This document shows, piece by piece, positions 1 to 7,229 of a stretch of 28,818 nt of DNA. Under the pieces are notes generated by a model, which saw nothing but the letters and a program-made list of their open reading frames with translations, was not told the origin of the DNA and did no database searches. Source of the DNA: DASRIA01 sp038203635 (GTDB lineage Bacteria > Actinomycetota > Thermoleophilia > Solirubrobacterales > JBBDJG01); NCBI GenBank assembly GCA_038203635.1, contig JBBRDT010000043.1, positions 1 through 28,818 on the forward strand, read 5' to 3'. The position numbers and the translations under genes are program-made. How positions within the stretch are numbered: the first letter of the stretch is position 1; every line of letters starts with the position of its first letter.

Positions 1-263
1 TCCCGCGCGAGGAGCTCGGGGCGCTGCCCGAGGGCGAGTACCTGATCGACGATCTCGTGGGTTGCGAGGTGGTCGACGGCCCGCGCGCGATCGGCACCGT
101 GCGAGAGGTGCTGTTGCTGCCGGCGGCAGACGTGCTCGAAGTCGCGCGCGCCGAGGGCGACCCGCTGCTCGTGCCGCTGGTGGCCGACGCCGTGCGGTCC
201 GTCGACGTCGCCGGCGGGCGGATCGACGTGGACACCGGCTTCGTGAGCGCCGATGCAGATTGA
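1..263 (+). CDS. rimM: Ribosome maturation factor RimM, C-terminal part (5' end outside window)
   Basis: Open reading frame entering from the left edge (codons in phase with base 3) and ending at TGA 261-263. The visible 86 residues include PEGEYLIDDLVGCEV followed by IGTVREVLLLPAADVLEV, the typical start of the RimM PRC-barrel domain (family pattern: GEYY..DLIG.EV...G...G.V..V...PA.D.L.V). RimM binds ribosomal protein S19 and assists 16S rRNA processing and 30S head assembly in the cytoplasm. The N-terminal domain is not in the window. Its last 11 bases overlap the start of trmD, so the two are translationally coupled, as in most bacteria. Confidence is high from both motif and neighbours. 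Confidence 0.93.
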   Translation, partial: PREELGALPEGEYLIDDLVGCEVVDGPRAIGTVREVLLLPAADVLEVARAEGDPLLVPLVADAVRSVDVAGGRIDVDTGFVSADAD

Positions 264-921
264 CGTCTTCACGCTGTTTCCGGAGTGGTTCGGCTGGTTC
301 CACTCCCAGCGCCACGTTCGCAACGCGCTGCGGCTGGGCCACGACCTGCGTTTGTTCAACTACCGTGATACGACGCCGCTCCAGAACGGACAGGTGGACG
401 ACAGCCCATACGGCGGCGGGGCCGGGATGCTGATCCGCGTGGACGTCGTCGACGCCGCCCTGCAGGCGGTGTACGGCCCCGATACGGGCGCGATGCTGGC
501 GCAGAGACGTGTGACGGTCCTGACCCCGGCGGGCCGGCAACTCGATGACGGCGTGGCCGAGGAGCTGGCGTCGCTCGAGCGACTCACCCTGCTTTGCGGC
601 CGCTACGAGGGCATGGACGAGCGCGTGCGCGAGCACCTCAGCAACGACGCGCTGTCGGTCGGCCCCTACGTGCTCTCCGGAGGGGAGCTGGCCGCGATGG
701 CCGTGGCGGATGCCGTGCTGCGCAAGCTCCCCGGTGCCCTGGGCGACGATCAGAGCCCCGTGGAGGAGTCCTTCAGCAAAGCCCTGGAGGGAGGCGTGGA
801 ATACCCGCATTACACGCGCCCGGCCGCCTACCGCGGGTGGGAGGTGCCGGACGTGCTGTTGTCGGGCCACCACGAGCAGGTTCGCCGCTGGCGTTCCGCT
901 AACATCAGCCGCCCGCGTTGA
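253..921 (+). CDS. trmD: tRNA (guanine37-N1)-methyltransferase TrmD, short C-terminus
   Basis: 222 residues; ATG at 253 inside the end of rimM. TrmD methylates G37 next to the anticodon using S-adenosylmethionine, which prevents +1 frameshifting. Family signatures: MQIDVFTLFPEWF at the N-terminus, DDSPYGGGAGML (residues 49-60), LLCGRYEGMDERV (113-125) and the knot/SAM-binding SVGPYVLSGGELAAM (135-149), then PHYTRP and VLLSGHH. Two oddities. The residue aligning with the catalytic Asp of E. coli TrmD (D169, in IEDSF) appears to be Glu172 here (VEESF). The protein also stops at WRSANISRPR, where relatives continue with a few more residues usually ending in RRPDLL, so the C-terminus is about ten residues short even of compact family members. 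Identity is certain; the effect of the changes is unknown. Confidence 0.96.
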   Translation: MQIDVFTLFPEWFGWFHSQRHVRNALRLGHDLRLFNYRDTTPLQNGQVDDSPYGGGAGMLIRVDVVDAALQAVYGPDTGAMLAQRRVTVLTPAGRQLDDGVAEELASLERLTLLCGRYEGMDERVREHLSNDALSVGPYVLSGGELAAMAVADAVLRKLPGALGDDQSPVEESFSKALEGGVEYPHYTRPAAYRGWEVPDVLLSGHHEQVRRWRSANISRPR

Positions 922-931
922 TTCCCCCCTG

Positions 932-956
932 GAGCCGCCGCCCGAGGCGGCTCTTT
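932..956 (+). terminator. Hairpin between trmD and rplS (terminator or attenuator-like)
   Basis: Perfect 8-bp GC-rich stem GAGCCGCC (932-939) / GGCGGCTC (946-953) with a 6-base loop, followed by only TTT. It starts 10 bases after the trmD stop and ends 10 bases before the rplS GTG start. The right arm contains the only purine-rich stretch upstream of rplS (GAGGCGG, 944-950), so the stem could modulate rplS expression rather than end transcription. The short T-run makes full termination doubtful. Confidence 0.5.
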
Positions 957-963
957 CATCGCC

Positions 964-1587
964 GTGACCGAGATGATCGAAACCCTCGAGCGCCAACAGG
1001 TGCGCGCAATCCCGGACTTCCGCATCGGCGACCGGGTGCGCGTCCACTTCCAGGTTGTGGAGGGGACCCGCCGGCGCACGCAGGTCTTCGAAGGCGTCGT
1101 GCTGAAGCAGAAGGGCGGTAGCTCGCGGCGGACGTTCACCGTGCGCAAGCTGTCGTTCGGCGTCGGCGTGGAGCGGACGTTCCCGGTGCACTCGCCGAAG
1201 ATCGAGCGCATCGAGGTGATGGGCCGCGGGGAGGTCCGGCGCGCCAAGCTCTATTACCTGCGCGGCAGGGTCGGACGCGCCGCCCGCCTGCGCGAGATGC
1301 GCGACTTCCGCCCGGACGAGGTCGCCATGCTGGCGACCGCCGCCCAGGAGGGCGCGGACGCCTCCGACGGCGCAGCCGAGGCACCCGCCGACGACGCGGC
1401 GCCCGAGGCCGCCGCAGAGACTGCGCAGGATACGGAGCCGGCGGCCGCCGTCGAGACGGCGGAGGAGCCTGTCGCCGCGGACGAGCCGAGCGCCGAGGCA
1501 GCCGAGGAAACCGAACCTCAGCCGGACCAGGCCGAGGGAGACGACCCGGGGGATGAGACTCCCCGGGGCGAGCAGCAGCCCGCTTGA
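964..1587 (+). CDS. rplS: Large ribosomal subunit protein bL19 with long acidic C-terminal extension
   Basis: 207 residues; GTG at 964 chosen, ATG at 973 is an equally possible start. Residues 1-115 are a normal bL19: IPDFRIGDRVRVHF, then VVEGTRRRTQVFEGVVL and the RRAKLYYLRGR signature near 92-102. bL19 sits at the 30S-50S interface near bridge B6. Most bacterial bL19 proteins end near residue 115. Here about 92 further residues follow, almost entirely Ala, Glu, Asp, Pro and Thr, strongly acidic and low in complexity, with no recognisable domain and no frameshift. Placement after trmD is the standard order. The tail is probably disordered; whether it stays on the mature ribosome is unknown. 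Confidence 0.95.
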   Translation: MTEMIETLERQQVRAIPDFRIGDRVRVHFQVVEGTRRRTQVFEGVVLKQKGGSSRRTFTVRKLSFGVGVERTFPVHSPKIERIEVMGRGEVRRAKLYYLRGRVGRAARLREMRDFRPDEVAMLATAAQEGADASDGAAEAPADDAAPEAAAETAQDTEPAAAVETAEEPVAADEPSAEAAEETEPQPDQAEGDDPGDETPRGEQQPA

Positions 1588-2198
1588 GCACGGGCCGGTC
1601 CGTGCTTCATCGCATCAGGGAAAACCCGCTGGTCGAGCTGATCGTGATCGTTGCGCTTGCGATCGGCCTGGCGCTCGGCATCCAGGCGGTGCTGGTCAAG
1701 CCCTACCGGATCCCGAGCGAGTCGATGGAGCCCACACTCGACGTGGGACAGCGCGTCCTGGTGAGTCGCGTGAACTACAAGGTGAGCGACCCCGACCGGG
1801 GTGACGTGGTGGTTTTCCACCCGCCGACGGGCGCCGCGGACAACACCTGCGGAGCGCCGCACGCTGACAATGAGCTCTGTTCACTGCCGGACGGGGGCAA
1901 GGACGAGGTGAACTTCATCAAGCGGATCGTCGCGATCCCCGGTGACACGCTCTCGGTGCGCAACGGCCGCGCCGTGGTCAACGGCAAGCTCCAGGACGAG
2001 CCGGATATCAGGCCGTGTGCACCCGGAACCTGCAATTTCCCGGATCCCATCAAGATTCCGCCGGGGCACTTTTTTATGATGGGCGACAATCGTGGAGCCA
2101 GTGACGACAGCCGCTTCTGGGGTCCCGTCCCAGAGAAATGGATCATCGGACAAGCCTTCGCAACCTACTGGCCCCCCAAACGAGTCGGAATCCTCTAA
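1584..2198 (+). CDS. lepB: Signal peptidase I
   Basis: 204 residues. The chosen TTG at 1584 overlaps the rplS stop (TTGA); GTG 1602 is an alternative. Type I signal peptidase cleaves signal peptides from exported proteins at the outer face of the membrane. One N-terminal membrane anchor (about 17-37) is followed by the catalytic box PSESMEPTL with nucleophile Ser47, the Lys box FIKRIVAIPGD with general base Lys113, and box E, GDNRGASDDSR (167-177). Four cysteines (89, 99, 145, 150) lie in the extracytoplasmic part and could form disulfides. The position after rplS is common in actinobacteria. Catalytic residues are intact, so it should be active. Confidence 0.95.
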   Translation: MSTGRSVLHRIRENPLVELIVIVALAIGLALGIQAVLVKPYRIPSESMEPTLDVGQRVLVSRVNYKVSDPDRGDVVVFHPPTGAADNTCGAPHADNELCSLPDGGKDEVNFIKRIVAIPGDTLSVRNGRAVVNGKLQDEPDIRPCAPGTCNFPDPIKIPPGHFFMMGDNRGASDDSRFWGPVPEKWIIGQAFATYWPPKRVGIL

Positions 2199-2199
2199 T

Positions 2200-2274
2200 G
2201 AAATGCCGGCCGCCGGTAAGCCGGCGACCGGGTCTGAAGAAATGCCGCCCGCCGGTAAGCCGGCGACCGGGTCT
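2200..2274 (+). repeat. Two tandem 36-bp repeats (39-bp period), each with an internal hairpin, spanning the rnhB start
   Basis: Copies at 2200-2235 and 2239-2274 differ at a single base and are separated by GAA. Each contains the inverted repeat CGCCGG-TAAG-CCGGCG, so each can fold into a stable hairpin. Each copy also carries an ATG in the rnhB frame and encodes MPxAGKPATGS. The array begins 2 bases after the lepB stop. It has the look of a small dispersed palindromic element that has been absorbed into the 5' end of rnhB. Confidence 0.85.
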
Positions 2275-2934
2275 GCAAAGGGATCGCGGAAGCGTCGGAA
2301 GACCGCGGCGCGCCTCTTTCGGTTTGATCGCGAGCTCGGGCACCGGTTCGTTGCGGGTGCGGACGAGGCCGGGCGCGGCAGCCTGGCAGGGCCGCTCGCT
2401 GCGGCCGCGGTGCTGCTCGACTACGGGCGGCTGACCACGCGCGAGATCCGCGCGCTCACGCACCTCGACGATTCGAAGGTGCACGACATCGAGCAACGCG
2501 AGGCTCTCTTCCCGCTGGTGATGCGCACCGCCGTGCGTGTCGCCGTGACGTCGCGCTGCGTGCGCGGGATCGACGAGCGGGGGCTGCATGTCACCAACCT
2601 CGCCGCGCTGCGCGACACGCTGAAGCGGGTCGCGGTGCCCGGCTGTATCTGCCTGGTGGATGGGTTTCGGGTGGGCGACGTGGGCCATCCGCAGCAGGCA
2701 GTGGTCGACGGCGACGCGCGCAGTGCCGCGATCGCCGCAGCGTCGGTCGTCGCGAAGGTCACCCGGGACCGCTACATGCACTGCATCGCCGAGGAGATGC
2801 CCGGCTGGCATTTCCATTCCAACGTCGGGTACTCGACGCCCGAGCACCGCGCCGCGATCGCGCAGAACGGGATCAGCGCCCTGCACCGGCGCTCGTTCCA
2901 GTCGATCGCATACCAGCAGCTCGCGATCACCTAG
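2203..2934 (+). CDS. rnhB: Ribonuclease HII
   Basis: 243 residues from ATG 2203; ATG 2242, in the second repeat copy, would give 230. An upstream ATG at 2092 in the same frame would overlap lepB by 107 bases and is unlikely. RNase HII cuts RNA in RNA-DNA hybrids and starts removal of single ribonucleotides from DNA. Motifs: FVAGADEAGRGSLAGP with Asp54-Glu55, LDDSKVHD (LNDSK-type box), CLVDGFRV with Asp153, AAASVVAKVTRDRYM with Asp189, and NVGYSTPEHRAAI near the end. All four metal-binding carboxylates are present. The first 30 or so residues are repeat-encoded and basic and are not part of the enzyme core. The stop shares bases with that of convergent yraN. Confidence 0.95.
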   Translation: MPAAGKPATGSEEMPPAGKPATGSAKGSRKRRKTAARLFRFDRELGHRFVAGADEAGRGSLAGPLAAAAVLLDYGRLTTREIRALTHLDDSKVHDIEQREALFPLVMRTAVRVAVTSRCVRGIDERGLHVTNLAALRDTLKRVAVPGCICLVDGFRVGDVGHPQQAVVDGDARSAAIAAASVVAKVTRDRYMHCIAEEMPGWHFHSNVGYSTPEHRAAIAQNGISALHRRSFQSIAYQQLAIT

Positions 2935-3323
2935 AACGCACCCTCGAGGTGCTCGAGGCGCACCAGCTCGCCGCCTGGCGACAGCACCACGCCGATCACG
3001 TCCAGGCGCAGATCCGACACGCCGAGGCCAGCGTCCTCCGCGCGCGCTGCCAGCCACCTGCGCGCCATGCGCCGCACGCGCGTCTGCTTCTGTCGCCCGA
3101 CCGATTCGATCGGATTCGCCGGCCCGCGCGGGCGGTGCGCACGCTGCACGAGCGTCTTCACCTCACAGAACGCCAGCGTCGACCCGCGCGTGGCGATCAG
3201 GTCGATCTCGCCCTCGCGCACACGGTAGTTGCGCGCGACGATGCGCCAGCCCGCGCGCTCGAGGTGGCCCGCGGCGATGTCCTCTCCGCGGCGACCGAGT
3301 GTCTGACGCCTGTCCGGTGCCAC
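2931..3323 (-). CDS. yraN: YraN/UPF0102 family nuclease-like protein
   Basis: 130 residues from GTG 3323. The frame stays open upstream to ATG 3410, but family members begin just before the conserved LGRRGEDIAA motif, so the shorter start is preferred. Core motifs are GRRGEDIAAGHLERAGW, RNYRVREGEIDLIA and LAFCEVKT. This is the Glu...Asp...Glu-x-Lys layout of the Holliday-junction-resolvase/endonuclease fold, and the putative metal site looks intact. The biological role of the family is poorly defined. Its place between rnhB and comM is the standard actinobacterial order, but here the gene is on the opposite strand and converges on rnhB, sharing the four bases CTAG at 2931-2934. Confidence 0.92.
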   Translation of the reverse strand: MAPDRRQTLGRRGEDIAAGHLERAGWRIVARNYRVREGEIDLIATRGSTLAFCEVKTLVQRAHRPRGPANPIESVGRQKQTRVRRMARRWLAARAEDAGLGVSDLRLDVIGVVLSPGGELVRLEHLEGAF

Positions 3324-3442
3324 GACTCCATGTAACCGCGGGGATTCATTCGCAGGAGTCCCAAGCCGCACGTATCTGGAACTTCTCCACGCGCCGTTTC
3401 GAATCGACACGAACTGCGCGAATCCGCTGACCGTTCGCCGCC

Positions 3443-3448
3443 TACGGT
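3443..3448 (+). promoter_or_regulatory. Candidate -10 element of comM (leaderless promoter)
   Basis: TACGGT ends 6 bases before the comM GTG, so initiation would fall at or next to the start codon. No Shine-Dalgarno sequence and no good -35 hexamer are visible. It lies in the 131-bp divergent gap between yraN and comM. Confidence 0.35.
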
Positions 3449-3454
3449 CACGGC

Positions 3455-5002
3455 GTGCTTGCTCGTGCCCTCACGTTCTCGCTGCTCGGAGTCGACGGCG
3501 TGCCCGTCACCGTCGAGGCCGACATCCACTCGGGCCTGCCCGCGTTCACGATCGTGGGGTTGCCCGACGCGGCCGTGCAGGAGTCGCGCGAGCGCGTGCG
3601 GGCGGCGCTGCTCAACTCGGGCTTCGAGTTCCCGCTGCGGCGCATCACCGTGAACCTCGCACCCGCCGACCTCAGGAAGGCGGGCCCGGGCTTCGACCTC
3701 GCGCTCGCGGCGGCGGTGCTGGCGGCGTCGGGTCAGGTGCGCAGCGAGCGGCTCGGCTCATGCGCGCTGTGCGGCGAGCTGGGGCTCGACGGCTCGGTGC
3801 GCGGGGTGCGCGGCTCGATCGTGATGGCCCAGGCCGCGCGGGCGACGGGATGCGCCGCATTGGTGGTGCCGCGGGCGAACGCGGGCGAGGCCGCGCTGAT
3901 CGACGGCCTGGAGGTGGCGCCGATCGAGACCCTGCTCGAGCTCGTCGGCTTCCTGGCGGGCGAGCGATCGGCGAGCGCCCCGGCGGTTGATGCCGGCGCC
4001 CTGCTGGCGATGCCCCACGCCGGGGAGGAGGACTTCGGCCAGCTGCGCGGCCACCAGGCCGTGCGGCGCGCCCTCGAGGTCGCGGCGGCGGGTGGCCACA
4101 ACGTCTTCATGGTGGGCCCGCCCGGAAGCGGCAAGTCGATGGCCGCACGGCGCCTGCCGTCGATCCTCCCACCGCTCACGCTGGACGAGGCGCTTGCCGT
4201 GACCCGTGTGCACAGCGTGGCGGGGGTGCTCGGCTCCGATCCGATCGTGCGCACGCGCCCGTTTCGCGCGCCGCACCACTCGATCTCGCGGGCCGGGCTG
4301 GTCGGCGGGGGCACGCCCCCCGCGCCGGGAGAGGCGAGCCTCGCCCAGCACGGCGTCCTGTTCCTCGACGAGCTCGCGGAGTTCTCGCGTTCCTCGCTCG
4401 AGGCGCTGCGCCAGCCGCTGGAGGAGGGTTCTGTCCACATCACGCGGGCGCAGCGCAGCGTCACGTTCCCCGCGCGCTTCATGTTCGTGGGCGCGAGCAA
4501 TCCCTGCCCCTGCGGCCTGCACGGGGACCCACGCCGCGATTGCACCTGCCCGCCGGCCGTCCTCGCCCGCTACAGGGCAAAGCTGAGCGGTGCGCTGCTC
4601 GACCGCATCGACATCGTCCTGCGGGTGGAGCAGCCCTCCCGTGCCGCCCTGCGCGCCGAGGGTGAGCCGGAGCACTCTGCCCCGATCCGCGAGCGGGTGA
4701 TCGCCGCCCGCGCGCGCCAGGCCGGCCGGCTGAGCGGCACGCCGGTCTCCTGCAACGCCCAGCTGCGGCCTGCCGAGCTGCGCCGGCTGTGCCGGCTCGA
4801 CGGGGCCGCGCGGCGCGCGCTCGCCGACGCGCACGACCGGGCCGGCCTCACCATGCGCGGCCACGACCGCGCCATGCGGGTGGCGCGCACGCTTGCCGAC
4901 CTCGACGGCAGCGAAACCGTGCAGCGCCGCCACGTCGCCCAGGCGGTCGCCTACCGGGCGCCAGGCGGTGTCAATGCGCCGGTGGAGGACGAGGCTGCAT
5001 GA
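3455..5002 (+). CDS. comM: Magnesium-chelatase-like AAA+ ATPase ComM/YifB
   Basis: 515 residues from GTG 3455. The N-terminal ChlI-like domain opens with the family signature VTVEADIHSGLPAFTIVGLPDAAV (about 18-41), followed by RITVNLAPADLRKAGPGFDL. The AAA+ ATPase has Walker A GPPGSGKS (221-228), Walker B LFLDELAEF (302-310), and the cysteine-rich NPCPCGLHGDP...CTCPP insert, which probably binds zinc. The C-terminal Mg_chelatase_C domain ends the protein. In naturally competent bacteria ComM is a helicase that extends recombination branches during transformation. It overlaps dprA, also a transformation protein, by ATGA (4999-5002). Length and motifs are normal. Confidence 0.95.
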   Translation: MLARALTFSLLGVDGVPVTVEADIHSGLPAFTIVGLPDAAVQESRERVRAALLNSGFEFPLRRITVNLAPADLRKAGPGFDLALAAAVLAASGQVRSERLGSCALCGELGLDGSVRGVRGSIVMAQAARATGCAALVVPRANAGEAALIDGLEVAPIETLLELVGFLAGERSASAPAVDAGALLAMPHAGEEDFGQLRGHQAVRRALEVAAAGGHNVFMVGPPGSGKSMAARRLPSILPPLTLDEALAVTRVHSVAGVLGSDPIVRTRPFRAPHHSISRAGLVGGGTPPAPGEASLAQHGVLFLDELAEFSRSSLEALRQPLEEGSVHITRAQRSVTFPARFMFVGASNPCPCGLHGDPRRDCTCPPAVLARYRAKLSGALLDRIDIVLRVEQPSRAALRAEGEPEHSAPIRERVIAARARQAGRLSGTPVSCNAQLRPAELRRLCRLDGAARRALADAHDRAGLTMRGHDRAMRVARTLADLDGSETVQRRHVAQAVAYRAPGGVNAPVEDEAA

Positions 5003-6111
5003 GCGCCTGCGAGCCATGCCTGCGCCGGGCCGCACTGCTGGGCCGGCTCGTGCCCTGGATCGAGCGCACCCTGGACCAGCGGCGCCGGATTCCCGAGGTC
5101 CTGGCTCTCCCGGACGAGCAGCTGATCGAGTCGGTGTGCGGCGAGCGCCGCGCCCGGGTCGACCGTTTCATGGCGTCGTTCGACGCCGGCAGTGCGATGC
5201 ACGATGCGCGGCGCGCCGGTCTGGTGACCGTCTGCCCACACGAGGGGCGCTATCCATCTGCGCTGCGCACGCAACGCGACGGCCCCGCGGCTCTCTATCT
5301 AAAGGGAGACACCGCGTTGCTCGAGCTGCTGGAGTGCGAGCGGCCCGTGGCGGTCGTCGGATCGCGCCGGGCGTCCGGGTATGGGAAGGAGGTGGCCTAC
5401 ACCCTCGGGCGCGAGCTGGCCGCAACCGGCGTGCCCGTCGTCAGCGGTCTCGCGTTCGGCGTCGACGCGGCCGCACACGAGGGAGCGCTGGCGGGGCATG
5501 GGCCGGCCGTCGCTGTGATGCCGTCGGGCGCAGACGTCTCGTATCCTCGGTCGCACCACGGGCTCCACCGGCGATTGTGCGAGCAGGGCCTCGTGGTGTC
5601 CGAGATGCCGCCGGGCGCGACGCCGTTGAAGTGGTGCTTCCCGGCGCGCAACCGCATCATGGCCGGGCTCGCGCACATGACGGTCGTGGTCGAGGGCACG
5701 GCGACCTCGGGGTCGCTGATCACCGCGCAGTTCGCCCATGACTTCGGCCGCGAGGTCGGGGCGGTGCCGGGACAGGTGACGTCGGGGCTAGCCGCCGGCC
5801 CCAACTCGCTGCTCGCGGACGGTGCGTGCCTCGTGCGCTCGGCGTCCGACGTGCTCGACGCGCTCTACGGCGTCGGCGTGCGACGAGCCCGGCCGGCGGC
5901 TGCCCGCGCGCTGCTGGAGCCACGGTTGGAGCAGCTCCTCGAGGCGGTGGAGGCGGGACACGGCGTGGACTCGATCGTGCGGGAGGGGGGCGAGGTGGGC
6001 GATGTGTTGGCCGGACTCACCGAGCTCGAGCTGCTCGGCCTGGTCCAGCGAGGGCCCGGCGGTGCCTACGTCCGCAGCGCCGGGGGCGAATCCCGCGGAC
6101 CCTATGCTTGA
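4999..6111 (+). CDS. dprA: DNA-processing protein DprA
   Basis: 370 residues from ATG 4999, overlapping the comM stop. DprA binds incoming single-stranded DNA and loads RecA. The Rossmann-like core has VAVVGSRRASGYG (117-129), GLAFGVDAAAH, PSGADVSYPRSH, FPARNRIMAGL and TATSGSLITAQFA, all standard for the family. A C-terminal winged-helix region of about 75 residues follows (from about residue 295: LLEPRLEQLLEAVEAG...). The N-terminus carries a CEPC motif, a helix-hairpin-helix-like stretch, and RLVPWIE. Coupling to comM suggests a DNA uptake or recombination unit, though no competence pilus genes are in the window. Confidence 0.95.
   Translation: MSACEPCLRRAALLGRLVPWIERTLDQRRRIPEVLALPDEQLIESVCGERRARVDRFMASFDAGSAMHDARRAGLVTVCPHEGRYPSALRTQRDGPAALYLKGDTALLELLECERPVAVVGSRRASGYGKEVAYTLGRELAATGVPVVSGLAFGVDAAAHEGALAGHGPAVAVMPSGADVSYPRSHHGLHRRLCEQGLVVSEMPPGATPLKWCFPARNRIMAGLAHMTVVVEGTATSGSLITAQFAHDFGREVGAVPGQVTSGLAAGPNSLLADGACLVRSASDVLDALYGVGVRRARPAAARALLEPRLEQLLEAVEAGHGVDSIVREGGEVGDVLAGLTELELLGLVQRGPGGAYVRSAGGESRGPYA
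6103..6108 (+). promoter_or_regulatory. Candidate -10 element of thiD
   Basis: TATGCT ends 8 bases before the thiD ATG (6117), inside the last codons of dprA. No Shine-Dalgarno sequence precedes thiD. The spacing fits a leaderless internal promoter, but co-transcription with dprA is equally possible. Confidence 0.25.
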
Positions 6112-6116
6112 CGGCG

Positions 6117-6965
6117 ATGCAGGCCGCAGCGATCCGGACCCCGAGAGTGCTGTCGATCGCAGGCTCCGATTCGGGCGGTGGAGCCGGGATCCAGGCCGAT
6201 CTGAAGGCTTTTGCCCGTTGCGGGGTCCACGGGATGACCGCGATCACGGCGCTCACCTGGCAGAACACGGTCGCCGTGGAGGGCGTCACGCCCGTCCCTC
6301 CGGATGCGATCGTCGGACAGGTGCGGGCCGTGGCATCCGACATCGGCGTCGACGCGGTGAAGATCGGCATGCTGGGCACGTCCGAGACGATCGCGGCCGT
6401 GGCCTTGGCACTCGACCTGATCCCCGACGCGCCCGTGGTGCTCGATCCTGTGATGGTGTCCGAGAGCGGCGCCCAGCTGCTCGAGACCAGCGCGCGACGC
6501 GCGCTGGTCGAGCTCCTGCCGCGCGCGACCGTCGTAACACCGAACCTGCTCGAGGCGCGCGCGCTGCTGGAGGAGGCGGGCGCCGACTCGGACGGCGATG
6601 GGCCCACGCTGGCGCGCGCCATCTTGGCGCTTGGTCCGCAGAACGTCGTGGTCACCGGCGGACACTTCACGGGCTCGGACTCGATCGACTACTTCAGCGA
6701 CGGCGTGCACGACGTGTCCATCCCGGGTCCGCGCTTCCCCGACGGCGCTGCACATGGCTCCGGCTGCACGCACTCATCGGCGCTCGCCGCGCACCTCGCG
6801 CTCGGCCTGACGCCGCTCGAGGCGGCGGTCGCGGCGAAGGGCGTGGCGTCAGAAGCCGTGCGCGACGGGCTGCACGACATCGGCGCGGGGCCGGGGCCTG
6901 TGGACGCCCTGGGCGTGGCGGCGCGGAGCGCAGCCCGGAAGCGGATCCGGACCCCTCTGGCATAA
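6117..6965 (+). CDS. thiD: Hydroxymethylpyrimidine/phosphomethylpyrimidine kinase
   Basis: 282 residues; ATG 6117 chosen (TTG 6108 is an alternative). ThiD phosphorylates hydroxymethylpyrimidine and then its monophosphate in thiamine biosynthesis. Ribokinase-fold motifs: SIAGSDSGGGAGIQADLKAF near the N-terminus, GMTAITALTWQNT, VVLDPVMVSESGAQLL, VVTPNLLEA, and the anion-hole/active-site stretch AHGSGCTHSSALAA near residue 220. The length is normal for a stand-alone ThiD. No other thiamine genes are adjacent, so this is an orphan location between dprA and two unknown genes. Confidence 0.93.
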   Translation: MQAAAIRTPRVLSIAGSDSGGGAGIQADLKAFARCGVHGMTAITALTWQNTVAVEGVTPVPPDAIVGQVRAVASDIGVDAVKIGMLGTSETIAAVALALDLIPDAPVVLDPVMVSESGAQLLETSARRALVELLPRATVVTPNLLEARALLEEAGADSDGDGPTLARAILALGPQNVVVTGGHFTGSDSIDYFSDGVHDVSIPGPRFPDGAAHGSGCTHSSALAAHLALGLTPLEAAVAAKGVASEAVRDGLHDIGAGPGPVDALGVAARSAARKRIRTPLA

Positions 6966-6966
6966 T
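6961..6966 (+). promoter_or_regulatory. Candidate -10 element (CATAAT) for the gene at 6974
   Basis: CATAAT, one base from the TATAAT consensus, ends 7 bases before the GTG at 6974 and overlaps the thiD stop. There is no Shine-Dalgarno sequence; spacing predicts a leaderless transcript. No clear -35 hexamer. Confidence 0.4.
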
Positions 6967-6973
6967 CCTCCGC

Positions 6974-7222
6974 GTGAAGTTCCTGCGTCTGATGCCGGGC
7001 AGGGGGGAGGTCGTCCTTGCGGAGGGCGATCCACAGCTGTCCGAGGACGAGGAGCGTCTGATCGACGAGTTCCGCAGCCAGCTGGACTCCGGCATGTGGG
7101 CGGCCGTCCCGACCATGGACGGCTCCACGGGCCGCCGGGAGGCGTTGATGGTCAGGGACTACGCCGAGATCCCGGACGGCACCGAGCGCGTGATCTTCTT
7201 TCCCCGCGCCGCCGGCGGCTAG
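6974..7222 (+). CDS. Small protein of unknown function (82 residues)
   Basis: GTG at 6974, 8 bases after thiD, ending TAG 7220-7222. The protein begins MKFLRLMPGRGEVVLAEG, then the helical acidic stretch SEDEERLIDEFRSQLDSG, then DGSTGRREALMVRDYAEIP and a hydrophobic end, VIFFPRAAGG. No signal peptide, membrane helix or metal motif is visible, and I do not recognise the family. The C-terminal segment resembles a small beta element followed by IPDGTERVIFF. It is followed after 7 bases by another unknown gene, suggesting a short operon with 7230-7847 and ilvD. Confidence 0.72.
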   Translation: MKFLRLMPGRGEVVLAEGDPQLSEDEERLIDEFRSQLDSGMWAAVPTMDGSTGRREALMVRDYAEIPDGTERVIFFPRAAGG

Positions 7223-7229
7223 TGCGCCG

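Noticed and set aside
2092..2202. Upstream ATG for rnhB at 2092
   Set aside because: It would overlap lepB by 107 bases and code for a Ser/Pro-rich stretch that is simply the lepB end in another frame.
3324..3410. Longer yraN start at ATG 3410
   Set aside because: The family begins near the LGRRGEDIAA motif; the longer version would use up most of the divergent promoter region.
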